Origin: Allobosea sp. OK403
GTDB lineage: Bacteria > Pseudomonadota > Alphaproteobacteria > Rhizobiales > Beijerinckiaceae
NCBI RefSeq assembly: GCF_900113835.1
Contig: NZ_FOQV01000007.1
Coordinates: 7,501-71,500 of the forward strand
Reading direction: 5' to 3'
Length of the DNA: 64,000 nucleotides
Made by a program: the position numbers and the translations under genes. The notes beneath the pieces are model-generated. The model searched no databases. It was not told the origin of the DNA and saw nothing but the letters and a program-made list of their open reading frames with translations. This document shows, one piece after another, positions 1 through 7,915 of this stretch (position 1 is its first letter; each line of letters opens with the position of its first letter).

Positions 1-2
1 CA

Positions 3-137
3 GGACCGCGCTTCAGAGCCGGCATGCTGGCATACCTCATCCCGACGATACCCATCCCGTTCAAAAGCGCGTCCGACAGGCTCGCTGCCATCGCCGGCGT
101 GACGCGATGCATCTCGCCGCTGCGTCAGAAATTGTAG
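3..137 (+). CDS. Possible 3' end of an unidentified gene entering from the left edge
   Basis: The frame starting at base 3 is open from the window edge to a TAG at 135-137 and would give about 44 residues, including the segment MLAYLIPTIPIPFKSASDRL. I do not recognise the family. The stretch is too short to judge by codon use, and it ends just before a dispersed repeat. It may be the tail of a gene or chance. Confidence 0.2.
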   Translation, partial: GPRFRAGMLAYLIPTIPIPFKSASDRLAAIAGVTRCISPLRQKL

Positions 138-149
138 CGCACAGCGTCC

Positions 150-252
150 TAGAGCATTTCCGCGTTTCTTCGAATCGCGGAAATGCTCTACCTCCTTGTT
201 TTATCGCATTGTCTTCACGCGAACCGGTGTCCACTTCGCTCGACAATGCTCT
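150..252. repeat. RIME-like dispersed repeat, copy 1
   Basis: A perfect 15-base inverted repeat (150-164 with 176-190, arm TAGAGCATTTCCGCG) is followed by the block at 206-252 that in other copies reads gaagtggacaccggttcgcg in the opposite orientation. The same parts recur near 26.1, 44.3, 38.5 and 60.3 kb. The layout resembles the RIME family of Rhizobiaceae; the family name is inferred from memory. Confidence 0.75.
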
Positions 253-325
253 AGCAGAGCCTTGTCGCAAGGATCCTGACGACTCATAGTTCAGTCGACG
301 ATTGTCGATCCGCTCGGAACAACTC

Positions 326-1255
326 GTGCGCCGCGTCCTGCCTTCCCTGCCTTCGCTGACGATCTTCGAGGCTTCGGCCCGTCATTCAAGCTTTACGCGC
401 GCGGCGGAAGAGCTGAATCTTTCGCAAAGCGCGGTCAGCAAGCAGGTCCAATCACTTGAAACGTTCCTGGGGCTTCGCCTGTTTGAGCGGATTCGGCAAC
501 GCATTGTTCTGACTGAGGCTGGGCAACTCTATCTCGCCCGGATACGCGAGGCGCTCGAAATCATGGAATCGGCAACCATGGAAGCACTCGCCTTTCAAGG
601 CGGGGGCGGACTTTTGAACATCGCCACGCTCCCAACCTTCGGTTCCCGCTGGCTGGCTCCAAGAATCGGTAGGTTCCAGGCTCTCTACCCCAACATCGCC
701 CTGAGCCTGACAGTTCGGACTTGGCCCTTCGATCTTGTCGAAGAGAACATCGATATCGCGGTCTATTTTGGTGAGAAGCCGTGGCCCGGAGGTCCGTCCG
801 ATTTTTTGATGGAGGAAATGGTCATTCCCGTCTGCGCTCCTTCCCGGCTATCGCCCAAGGGGCCGCTCAGCACCGTTGCGGATCTGGGCCAGCTCGCTTT
901 GCTCCACCATCGCGCGCGGCCGCGTGCCTGGAAGGATTGGCTGCAGATGGCCGGCGGGAATGAGGTCAACCCCTTTCACGGTGTTCGCTTCGAGCATTTC
1001 GAGATGATCATACAAGCCGCGGTCAGCGGAATGGGGATTGCTATCGTGCCTCGCTTCATGATCGAGGCAGAGCTGCTCGACGGCCGATTGATCACTCCGT
1101 TTCCGCAGACGATGAAAAGCGCGGAATCTTATTACCTCGTTTGCCCGGAGCGTAAGCGCAGCCTGCCGGCGGTCGAGGCCTTCCGTCGCTGGATCATCGA
1201 TGAGATGCGGCTGTTCCGGCAGCGCTCGGGCAACGAGGTCGCGCCGGTCGCATGA
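326..1255 (+). CDS. LysR-family transcriptional regulator (GcvA-like)
   Basis: The protein has an N-terminal winged helix-turn-helix with the typical string FTRAAEELNLSQSAVSKQV, followed by a LysR substrate-binding domain of about 210 residues beginning near LNIATLPTFGSRWLAPRI, the pattern of GcvA/AmpR-like members. The GTG at 326 gives 309 residues and an N-terminus that fits the family; an in-frame TTG at 302 would add eight residues. Neither start has a strong ribosome binding site. It is followed in the same direction by the C39-like peptidase and the peptide-type binding protein, so it probably controls them, although LysR proteins are more often divergent from their targets. The ligand is unknown. 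Confidence 0.88.
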   Translation: MRRVLPSLPSLTIFEASARHSSFTRAAEELNLSQSAVSKQVQSLETFLGLRLFERIRQRIVLTEAGQLYLARIREALEIMESATMEALAFQGGGGLLNIATLPTFGSRWLAPRIGRFQALYPNIALSLTVRTWPFDLVEENIDIAVYFGEKPWPGGPSDFLMEEMVIPVCAPSRLSPKGPLSTVADLGQLALLHHRARPRAWKDWLQMAGGNEVNPFHGVRFEHFEMIIQAAVSGMGIAIVPRFMIEAELLDGRLITPFPQTMKSAESYYLVCPERKRSLPAVEAFRRWIIDEMRLFRQRSGNEVAPVA

Positions 1256-1372
1256 CGTGAACTGAAGTTCATTCCTCCAGGGAATGATTTGACGCGATCT
1301 TATCGTTTGGGTCGGCGCGCACCGCCACCGTAATATTCGGCAATCGCTCGCAACCTGATTGGTCTTTGCGCC

Positions 1373-1465
1373 ATGGCTGCCGTTCATGCCCTCGCCTCTT
1401 CGACGTCAGCCGCGCCAGTCCGCCACGGAGCCGCAGCTTCGGTTCCTCCCGTCGGAGCCAACTGA
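1373..1465 (+). CDS. Candidate 30-residue peptide ahead of the C39 peptidase
   Basis: An ATG at 1373 opens a 30-codon frame rich in Ala, Ser, Pro and Val that stops at 1463-1465, three bases before the ATG of the peptidase gene. No clear ribosome binding site precedes it and it could be chance in GC-rich DNA. It is listed because C39-type peptidases sometimes act on a peptide encoded beside them. The rest of the 1256-1468 gap shows nothing recognisable. Confidence 0.18.
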   Translation: MAAVHALASSTSAAPVRHGAAASVPPVGAN

Positions 1466-1468
1466 CTC

Positions 1469-2539
1469 ATGTCTCCAATCGAAGTTACGCAGATTTTCCA
1501 TGGTCAGGACGTGCCGGATGGGCTCTCGCCGGCAGCCGCGGAAAGATTGACGGGTTTCCTGTCTGCGCGCGCCGGGCTCGTTTTGGTCGCAAGACGTGAC
1601 GCGGTCGTCGTCGGCCTGCTGGCTGGGCTTCGCCGCCGGACCTCTGCGATGCTGCGCGTCGTCTGGTTCTGGGTCGCTCGGCCGGAGGCCGACGGGGATG
1701 AGACCGAGGTGGGGCGCGCCTTGGTTGCGGCACTGGAAGAGATTTCATTCGGCAATGACGTGTTGACCTGGCGTGTTGCCGACACGACTGGGGACGGCGA
1801 TGTGCCGTCGAATTTGCGAGGGCTGCTGGGTGTCGCGGCTGCGGCAGCGACACAGCGCTATTCCGAGCGCAGACTCCGCAATGAGACCGTACCTCCCAGG
1901 CCGATCGCGCCGCTCTACCCGCAATCGACCGGCTTCACATGCGGCCCCGCCTCGCTTGCCATGGCTTTCGCGGGTTTGGAACCGGAATGCGTCCCGGACC
2001 GCCAGCTCGAAATCGCATTGTGGCGGGAAGCCACGACGGTGATCGGCCTGAGCGGTCCCGGTGGATGCGATCCATACGGCCTCGCCCTTGCGGCCGCCGC
2101 ACGCGGCTACGCATTGCGGCTGTTCATGAGCACCTCCGAGCCGATCTTACTCGATCGCGCGGATACCGAGGCCAAGCGTGCGCTGATGACTTTCGTCCAG
2201 GCCGACTTCAAAAGCCGCGTGCTCGGATCAGGCATCGCTGTCGAACATCGCGCCATCGAGGCTGCGGAATTGAAGGATGCAATCGATGCTGGTTTCATCG
2301 GTCTCGTCCTGATCGATCAAATGGAAACCCATGGCCGCTCGGCGCCCCACTGGATCGTCGTCCACGCCGTGCACGGGGAGCTGTTCCTGGTCAACGATCC
2401 CTGGATTGAGACTGCATCGCTGGAAACGGAGGTCGACGTGCTCGACCTCCCCATCCGCTCCTCAGTCCTCGAACGCATGTCCGGGTATGGCGAGCCGCAG
2501 TATCGCGCGACCTTGTTGATCGGGCCGCGAGCAGCCTGA
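1469..2539 (+). CDS. C39-like cysteine peptidase domain protein with N-terminal GNAT-like region
   Basis: The 356-residue protein has a C-terminal half (about 145-350) with the papain-like C39 layout: Cys158 in FTCGPASLAMAF, His294 in PHWIVVHAV and Asn309/Asp310 in LFLVNDPW. This matches the peptidase_C39-like DUF3335 group. The first 140 residues resemble the acetyltransferase-like module fused to this domain in Pseudomonas relatives, but the match is weak and that part is inference. No signal peptide, so it is likely cytosolic. The next gene is a peptide-type binding protein 87 bases downstream, which suggests processing of an imported peptide or amide. No ATP-grasp (RimK-like) partner, common beside such proteins elsewhere, is visible here. 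Confidence 0.75.
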   Translation: MSPIEVTQIFHGQDVPDGLSPAAAERLTGFLSARAGLVLVARRDAVVVGLLAGLRRRTSAMLRVVWFWVARPEADGDETEVGRALVAALEEISFGNDVLTWRVADTTGDGDVPSNLRGLLGVAAAAATQRYSERRLRNETVPPRPIAPLYPQSTGFTCGPASLAMAFAGLEPECVPDRQLEIALWREATTVIGLSGPGGCDPYGLALAAAARGYALRLFMSTSEPILLDRADTEAKRALMTFVQADFKSRVLGSGIAVEHRAIEAAELKDAIDAGFIGLVLIDQMETHGRSAPHWIVVHAVHGELFLVNDPWIETASLETEVDVLDLPIRSSVLERMSGYGEPQYRATLLIGPRAA

Positions 2540-2626
2540 GCCCTTCGCCTTGGCACGCGATTGTACCGCGTCCGAACGCGCTCAACCCTTTGACGTCGAT
2601 TCGAAACAGAAGCAGGCGGAGAACAG

Positions 2627-4213
2627 ATGAAACGACGGACCTTCATCGCTGGCGTCAGCGCTGCCGCGGCCGGCCTTGCTCTCCCGGCGCGGGTGCGATC
2701 GCAGTCGCAGACGACGCTGCGTTTCATCCCGCAGATTGATCTCGTCTACCTCGACCCTGTCTTCACGACCGCCTCGGTGACCCGCAATCACGGCTATCTC
2801 GTTTTCGACACGCTCTACGGCATGGATGGAAACTTCCGCATGTCGCCGCAGATGCTCGAAGGGCATAGCGTCGAGGAGGATGGCAAGGTCTGGAACCTGA
2901 GCTTGCGTGCGGGGCTGCTGTGGCACGATGGAGAGAAGGTTCTGGCGCGCGACTGCGTTGCAAGCATCAGACGATGGGCGCGGCGTGATGCCTTCGGGGG
3001 CACGCTGCTACAGGCAACGGACGAGCTTTCTGCCATCGACGACCGCACGATACGCTTCCGGCTGAAGCGACCCTTCCCCTTGTTGCCGGGGGCTCTCGGC
3101 AAGACGGCGGCGCTGATGTGCGCGATGATGCCGGAGCGGTTTGCGAATACGGACCCGCAGCAGCAGGTCACCGAGATGGTCGGGTCTGGCCCCTTCCGCT
3201 TCAAACCAGATGAACGTCTTCCGGGAGCGCGCAACGTCTATACTCGCTTCGAGGGCTACAGGCCGCGTGAAAGCGGTGCGCCCGACTGGACCGCAGGTCC
3301 CAAGGTCGCGCATTACGAGCGGATCGAGTGGCACACCATGCCCGATACCAGCACGGCAGCGTCCGCGCTGCAGACCGGCGAAAGGGACTGGTGGGAGTTT
3401 GCCAATCACGAGTACCTGCCGTTGCTGAAGCAGGCGCGTGGCGTCCAAACCAGGGTTCTCGATCCCACCGGCATCGTGACGATGTTACGGCTGAACCATC
3501 TGCAACCGCCCTTCAACAACCCCGCCATCAGGCGCGCGCTCTTTGGCGCGATTGATCAGGCGAGCTTCATGCAGGGCGTCGTCGGCGACGAAGCCGCCCT
3601 CTACCATACGCCGCTCGGCTTTTTTTGCCCGGGCACACCGATGGCCAGCAATGTCGGGCTCGATATCCTGTCCAGTCCGCGTGACCTTGCCAAGGTCCGC
3701 ACCGCGCTGCGCGATGCGGGCTATGCTGGCGAGAAAGTGGTGCTGATGGTGCCGGGCGACTCGACTGCCTTGAAGGCGCTAGGCGATGTTGCAGCCGACA
3801 TGTTCAAGCAGGTGGGCATCAATGTCGATTACCTGGCGCTCGATTGGGGGACGTTGCTCGCGCGGCGCAATCGAAAGGGGCCCGCGGACCAAGGCGGTTG
3901 GAACGCCTTTGTGACAAGCTGGACTGGAATGGATTGGCTCAATCCTTCGAGCCACGTCGCAATCCGCGGCAATGGCGAGGCCGGTTACGCCGGGTGGGTG
4001 TCCAGCCCGCAGCTGGAGGCGCAGCGCGAAGCCTGGTTTTCGGCGCCAGATCTCGCCGCGCAGCAGCGCCTTTGCCAGGAGATGCAGAGCCAGGCATTTG
4101 TCGATGCCCCGTACTATCCGCTCGGGCAGTACATCCAACCGACGGCCTACCGCACCAGCCTGACTGGAATCCTTAACGGCTTCCCGACTTTTTGGAACGT
4201 GCGGCCTGCCTGA
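2627..4213 (+). CDS. ABC transporter substrate-binding protein, family 5 (peptide/opine type)
   Basis: A 528-residue periplasmic binding protein of the DppA/OppA/GsiB family (SBP_bac_5). The N-terminus MKRRTFIAGVSAAAAG with a later ALPARVRSQ site looks like a Tat signal. Family hallmarks include the WHDGEKVLARDCVASIRRW region and the VTEMVGSGPFRFK segment. It lies alone, with no permease or ATPase beside it, and so must share a membrane complex encoded elsewhere. It is clearly paralogous to the binding protein at 15113-16693: both carry TRNHGYL(I/V)FDTLYG and PAIRRAL(F/L)GAIDQ in the same positions. The ribosome site GGAGAACAG sits just before the ATG. Confidence 0.93.
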   Translation: MKRRTFIAGVSAAAAGLALPARVRSQSQTTLRFIPQIDLVYLDPVFTTASVTRNHGYLVFDTLYGMDGNFRMSPQMLEGHSVEEDGKVWNLSLRAGLLWHDGEKVLARDCVASIRRWARRDAFGGTLLQATDELSAIDDRTIRFRLKRPFPLLPGALGKTAALMCAMMPERFANTDPQQQVTEMVGSGPFRFKPDERLPGARNVYTRFEGYRPRESGAPDWTAGPKVAHYERIEWHTMPDTSTAASALQTGERDWWEFANHEYLPLLKQARGVQTRVLDPTGIVTMLRLNHLQPPFNNPAIRRALFGAIDQASFMQGVVGDEAALYHTPLGFFCPGTPMASNVGLDILSSPRDLAKVRTALRDAGYAGEKVVLMVPGDSTALKALGDVAADMFKQVGINVDYLALDWGTLLARRNRKGPADQGGWNAFVTSWTGMDWLNPSSHVAIRGNGEAGYAGWVSSPQLEAQREAWFSAPDLAAQQRLCQEMQSQAFVDAPYYPLGQYIQPTAYRTSLTGILNGFPTFWNVRPA

Positions 4214-4240
4214 CAGGCCAACCACAGTCCCTAACGGCCT

Positions 4241-5116
4241 CTAGGCGGATGCCTGCGCTTCCGAGAAGGTAGCTGATCCGGGCCGGAGGTGCTGGCGATC
4301 AAGAGCCAGAGCGAGAAGGCTCCTGACGATATCGACAAGGGTACCTGGCTGGGGTGGGCGCTCCTCCGGGTCGAACGCAAGCCCGACGACGGCTCGGCCT
4401 CCTGCCGACGTCGTCACCGGCCAGAAATCGAAACGCGAGGCATCGAAGGGGTAGACGTCCGCGACGGAAATCTTGCCCGTGGTCAGCGACGATCGCGCCG
4501 CCTCGATCTCCACTTCGCTAGGGTCGATCTTGCCGCGTCTCTCGACCACGTCGACAGCGACGTCCGACACCAGCATCACGACGACAGGGACCCGGAAGAG
4601 TGCCTCAAGCGCATTGGCGGTGCTGGAGAAGATCGCCTTTAGATCGTCGGCTGCGATGATGTCTCTGCTGTAAGACTGCACGACCGCTGCCTGCCGCTTC
4701 GCAAGCGCCACATCGTCTGCCTTGTGTCGGGCGGTCGAGGCCACGGCGCTCGCGATCGCTCCGACGACGAAGAGCAGCCCGATCGCCCAGATATTCGCAG
4801 GGTCGTCGACGCGAAGCGAGAAGCGCGGCTCGGTCAGAAAGAAATTATAGGAAAGAGCCCCAAGAAGCGCCGAGCACAGCGATGGGCCCAGGCCGAAAGC
4901 AACGGCCGCGATGATCACGGGCACGACAAAGACGAGAGACAGATTCGGAATCGTCACCGCGCTGTCCAATCCGACGGCCACCACCGTTGCAATGGCGGTC
5001 ATCACGAGTGCAACAAGATATCGAACGATGATCGGCAGGTCGAAGAGTTGCAAAGCCGGCAGCGGATCAGTGTCCGATAGAAGCTTGAACTCGCCCGAAG
5101 ACTCCTGAGTGCTCAT
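4241..5116 (-). CDS. DUF4118/GAF membrane protein, KdpD-like sensor without kinase
   Basis: The 291-residue product has four probable membrane spans between about 28 and 125, including LVALVMTAIATVVAVGLD and ALLGALSYNFFLTEPRFS. This is the DUF4118 domain found in the middle of KdpD. A short linker (about 125-150) leads to a GAF-like domain. There is no histidine phosphorylation motif and no ATP-binding domain, so it cannot be a classical sensor kinase by itself. It may be a small-molecule or potassium sensor that lost its kinase, or may act through a partner. It is preceded in the same direction, 72 bases away, by the 56-residue membrane protein and is convergent with the binding protein gene that ends at 4213. 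Confidence 0.82.
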   Translation of the reverse strand: MSTQESSGEFKLLSDTDPLPALQLFDLPIIVRYLVALVMTAIATVVAVGLDSAVTIPNLSLVFVVPVIIAAVAFGLGPSLCSALLGALSYNFFLTEPRFSLRVDDPANIWAIGLLFVVGAIASAVASTARHKADDVALAKRQAAVVQSYSRDIIAADDLKAIFSSTANALEALFRVPVVVMLVSDVAVDVVERRGKIDPSEVEIEAARSSLTTGKISVADVYPFDASRFDFWPVTTSAGGRAVVGLAFDPEERPPQPGTLVDIVRSLLALALDRQHLRPGSATFSEAQASA

Positions 5117-5188
5117 GGCAATGTCCCCTTATGCCGGTGCGCATGCTCGTCATACAGCGCCATCGTTGCTCGCGCGCTCGGCATTCGC

Positions 5189-5359
5189 TTAGCGCGGTGC
5201 CGCAGAATGAACCCACACGGCCAGGATGCCGGCCAGCAGAAGCAGTACGGCAAAGGACTGCAACAGGGCGCGCGCGATACCGTCGAGTGGTTTGTTGCGG
5301 CGTGTGGCTTGATATGCCGCCTCGCGCCGTCGCCTCAGGGAGGCTTCATAGGTGGCCAT
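5189..5359 (-). CDS. Small single-span membrane protein, 56 residues
   Basis: Reading the minus strand from the ATG at 5357-5359 gives MATYEASLRRRREAAYQATR and so on, then one hydrophobic span (ALLQSFAVLLLLAGILAVWV) and a short tail ending HSAAPR before TAA. A very good ribosome site, GGAGGTCGAA, stands just before the start. The basic N-terminal half and single span suggest a cytoplasm-facing regulator or stabiliser of a membrane partner. It lies upstream of the DUF4118 gene and is probably cotranscribed with it. I know no family for it. Confidence 0.6.
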   Translation of the reverse strand: MATYEASLRRRREAAYQATRRNKPLDGIARALLQSFAVLLLLAGILAVWVHSAAPR

Positions 5360-5919
5360 TTCGACCTCCGTCTTCGGCAGCGGATGATCGGCGATCTCTG
5401 CGTTAAATCGCTATGCAGGCCATCGTCCAGCTGCATAAAACCGATGTAAGGATCCCATGGCCAAACATTGCGCCCATCTAGAGATATGGATGGACGCTGT
5501 CGTGCCCAAGTGGCGGAATGGTGGCTGCCCGCACGACCGTCAATGGGCCGTTCGCGCTCGCCGCGGCATGACTGCCGGATCCGCAATCTCGCGATGTTGA
5601 AGCTCGCGATCGACAGCAAGCCACGCGGATGTGACCGCGTTCGCCTTCGCGTGGCCGATGCCGTTGGGCTGCGATGCCTTGCATGGACCGCCCGGGCAAA
5701 CGCTGCCGCGAACGGCTTTGGGCCCTGCGGAGGAGCGTTTTCGGCGTCCCGCGGATGCTTTCAATGTCGGCGGCTTTTGACGCCTGAGTGGCGACGACAC
5801 GCGGCCCTTGCCAGGCTTGATCCGCTTTCAAAGGCGGCTCGCCGCCGTCGGCGCACTCCGGCGATTTACCATCTGTTAACCATCCGCCGATACACCGGAG
5901 CTACCGAAAATTTACCAAG
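5360..5919. other. Gap without a convincing gene
   Basis: Open frames exist on both strands in this 560-base stretch, but their translations are rich in Arg, Pro and Ser in the way GC-rich shadow frames are, and none has a credible start. The last 70 bases before minC are AT-richer (GATTTACCATCTGTTAACC, GAAAATTTACCAAG) and probably hold the min promoter. Confidence 0.5.
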
Positions 5920-6654
5920 ATGACCGCCGTGTTAACGAAACCCAGGCCGATCCGCCTCAAGGGGCGCTCCTACCTTGCGCTCACATTGACCCCCGAGCTG
6001 CCCATCGAGGACTGGCTCGTGCGGCTCGATGAGCTGGCTGCGCTGTCCGCCGGGTTTTTCCTGAGGCGGCCGGTGGTGCTCGATGTCGAAGGCATCGACC
6101 TCGACCGTACGCAGCTCCGCGAACTCGTCGGCGAGCTGTGCACGCGCAATGTGCGAATCATGGGTATTGAAGGCGCCCGCACCTCATTGCTCGGCGCGGA
6201 TCTGCCGCCCGCGATATCCGGCGGGCGCTCGACATCGGATATCGAAGCGCCGGTCGCCGAGCCGATCAAGGAAGCGGCCGTGTCCGAGAGCATCATTCGC
6301 TCCGACCCGCTTCCGATCAAGACCACGCCTTCGATCATCGTGACCCAGCCCGTACGCTCCGGTCAGTCGCTGTTCTTTCCCGAGGGCGACGTGACCGTCA
6401 TCGGGTCGGTCGCATCCGGCGCGGAAATCGTCGCGGGCGGTTCCATCCATATCTACGGCACGCTCCGGGGACGCGCGCTGGCCGGCACGATGGGCAACGC
6501 ATCCGCGCGCATCTTCTGCAGCAAGCTCGAAGCGGAACTCCTAGCCATCGACGGCTTCTACAAGACGGCTGAGGACATGGGGCCGGAACTGCGCGGCAAG
6601 GCCGTCCAGATCTGGCTCGAAGGCGAAACATTCAAGGTCGGGTCGCTCACCTAG
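5920..6654 (+). CDS. minC: Septum site-determining protein MinC
   Basis: MinC blocks FtsZ polymerisation away from midcell, acting at the membrane through MinD. The 244-residue protein shows an N-terminal MinC domain (about 1-100), a variable acidic linker (about 100-140) and the C-terminal beta-helix domain with the hallmark VRSGQSLFFPEGDVTVIG and GGSIHIYGTLRGRALAG. It is first in a minC-minD-minE operon; 33 bases separate it from minD. The ribosome site is weak. The TAG stop coincides with TAGAGCATT, the opening of the dispersed RIME-like repeat, so a repeat fragment may supply the stop codon. Confidence 0.97.
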   Translation: MTAVLTKPRPIRLKGRSYLALTLTPELPIEDWLVRLDELAALSAGFFLRRPVVLDVEGIDLDRTQLRELVGELCTRNVRIMGIEGARTSLLGADLPPAISGGRSTSDIEAPVAEPIKEAAVSESIIRSDPLPIKTTPSIIVTQPVRSGQSLFFPEGDVTVIGSVASGAEIVAGGSIHIYGTLRGRALAGTMGNASARIFCSKLEAELLAIDGFYKTAEDMGPELRGKAVQIWLEGETFKVGSLT

Positions 6655-6687
6655 AGCATTGCGCGTCGATACAAACAGGAGAGGTCT

Positions 6688-7503
6688 ATGGGTAAAGTCA
6701 TCGTGGTCACATCCGGCAAAGGCGGCGTTGGCAAGACGACGTCCTCCGCGGCGTTGGGAGCGGCTCTTGCAAAAAGCGGCGACAAGGTCGTGGTCGTGGA
6801 TTTCGATGTCGGCCTGCGCAATCTCGATCTCGTCATGGGCGCCGAAAGACGGGTCGTCTACGACCTCGTCAACGTGATCCAGGGCGAAGCCAAGCTGACG
6901 CAGGCGCTCATCCGCGACAAGCGGGTCGAGACGCTTTACCTGCTGCCGGCTTCGCAGACGCGCGACAAGGACAACCTCACGCCGGAGGGCGTCGAGAAGG
7001 TCGTCAATGCCCTGAAGAGCGTCTTCGACTGGGTCATCTGCGACAGCCCGGCCGGTATCGAGCGCGGAGCGACACTCGCGATGCGCCATGCCGACGTGGC
7101 CATCGTCGTGACCAATCCGGAGGTCTCCTCGGTGCGCGATTCCGACCGCATCATCGGCCTGCTCGATTCCAAGACGCTCAGGGCCGAGAACGGCGAGCAT
7201 ATGGAGAAGCATCTCCTGCTCACCCGCTACGACTCGGCCCGCGCCGAACGTGGCGACATGCTGAAGGTGGACGACGTCCTCGAGATCCTGTCGATCCCGC
7301 TGCTCGGCATCATCCCGGAAAGCATGGACGTGCTGCGCGCGTCGAATCTCGGCTCTCCCGTCACCCTGGCCGATGATCGCAGCGCGCCGTCGATCGCCTA
7401 TTTCGAGGCGGCGCGCCGGCTGAAGGGTGAAAACCTGCCGATCATGATTCCGGGCGAAAAGCGCGGCTTCTTCGGCAAGATCTTCGGAAGGAAAGCGGCA
7501 TGA
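6688..7503 (+). CDS. minD: Septum site-determining ATPase MinD
   Basis: MinD is the membrane-cycling ATPase that recruits MinC and is displaced by MinE. The 271-residue protein opens with the deviant Walker A motif GKGGVGKTT at residues 10-18, followed by the DFDVGLRNLDLVMG segment typical of MinD and the Walker B-like region WVICDSPAGIERGA. The C-terminus GFFGKIFGRKAA is an amphipathic membrane-targeting tail. AGGAGAGG lies seven bases before the ATG. It overlaps minE by ATGA. Confidence 0.98.
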   Translation: MGKVIVVTSGKGGVGKTTSSAALGAALAKSGDKVVVVDFDVGLRNLDLVMGAERRVVYDLVNVIQGEAKLTQALIRDKRVETLYLLPASQTRDKDNLTPEGVEKVVNALKSVFDWVICDSPAGIERGATLAMRHADVAIVVTNPEVSSVRDSDRIIGLLDSKTLRAENGEHMEKHLLLTRYDSARAERGDMLKVDDVLEILSIPLLGIIPESMDVLRASNLGSPVTLADDRSAPSIAYFEAARRLKGENLPIMIPGEKRGFFGKIFGRKAA

Positions 7504-7763
7504 ATTTGCGTCGCCTGTTTTCCCGCACTCAGTCGGCCCCTGCCGCCCGCGAGCGCTTGAAGGTTCTCCTCGCCCATGAGCGCGCGGCGGTCGGTGATTC
7601 CGACCTTGTCTCCAAGCTGCGGGACGAAATCCTGCGCGCGATCTCGATGCATATGCAGATCGATCACGACAAGGTCACTGTGAAGATGGAGCGCGGCGCG
7701 CAATATTCGACGCTCGCCGTCGACGTCGAGATCCCGTTCGACGCGGCCAAGAAGGCGGCCTGA
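7500..7763 (+). CDS. minE: Cell division topological specificity factor MinE
   Basis: MinE stimulates MinD ATPase and confines MinC/MinD to the poles. The 87-residue protein has the expected size, an N-terminal amphipathic start (MNLRRLFSRT), the anti-MinCD segment around ARERLKVLLAHERA and the C-terminal topology domain with LRDEILRAISMHM. Its ATG overlaps the minD stop in an ATGA, so translation is coupled. A strong hairpin follows 46 bases downstream. Confidence 0.97.
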   Translation: MNLRRLFSRTQSAPAARERLKVLLAHERAAVGDSDLVSKLRDEILRAISMHMQIDHDKVTVKMERGAQYSTLAVDVEIPFDAAKKAA

Positions 7764-7808
7764 CGGCCGCTTTCCCCTACGGTATGAAAGCCGGTAGAGG
7801 GACCTCCT

Positions 7809-7856
7809 CGCCTCGCAGTTTCGGGGATAGCCTCCGACAGCTGCGAGGCGTTTTGG
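7809..7856 (+). terminator. Intrinsic terminator after minE
   Basis: The arms CGCCTCGCAG (7809-7818) and CTGCGAGGCG (7841-7850) are perfectly complementary over 10 bases, and TTTT follows at once. It is placed to end the minCDE transcript and separates it from the converging ABC operon that ends at 7916. Confidence 0.8.
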
Positions 7857-7915
7857 CTCTGGGCGGAGCCTAAACGGTAAAGGCCGCCCTCAACCGTCGA
7901 TCTGACGATCGCGCT

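Noticed and set aside
5508..5540. A match to the 5' end of tRNA-Leu (GCCCAAGTGGCGGAATGGT)
   Set aside because: Only the first 19 bases resemble the acceptor and D-arm. No anticodon arm, T-arm or closing acceptor strand follows, so it is a chance match or at most a fragment.
5468..5923. A 151-codon plus-strand frame before minC
   Set aside because: Arg-rich shadow-like translation, no ribosome site, and it runs into the minC start. It was not counted as a gene.
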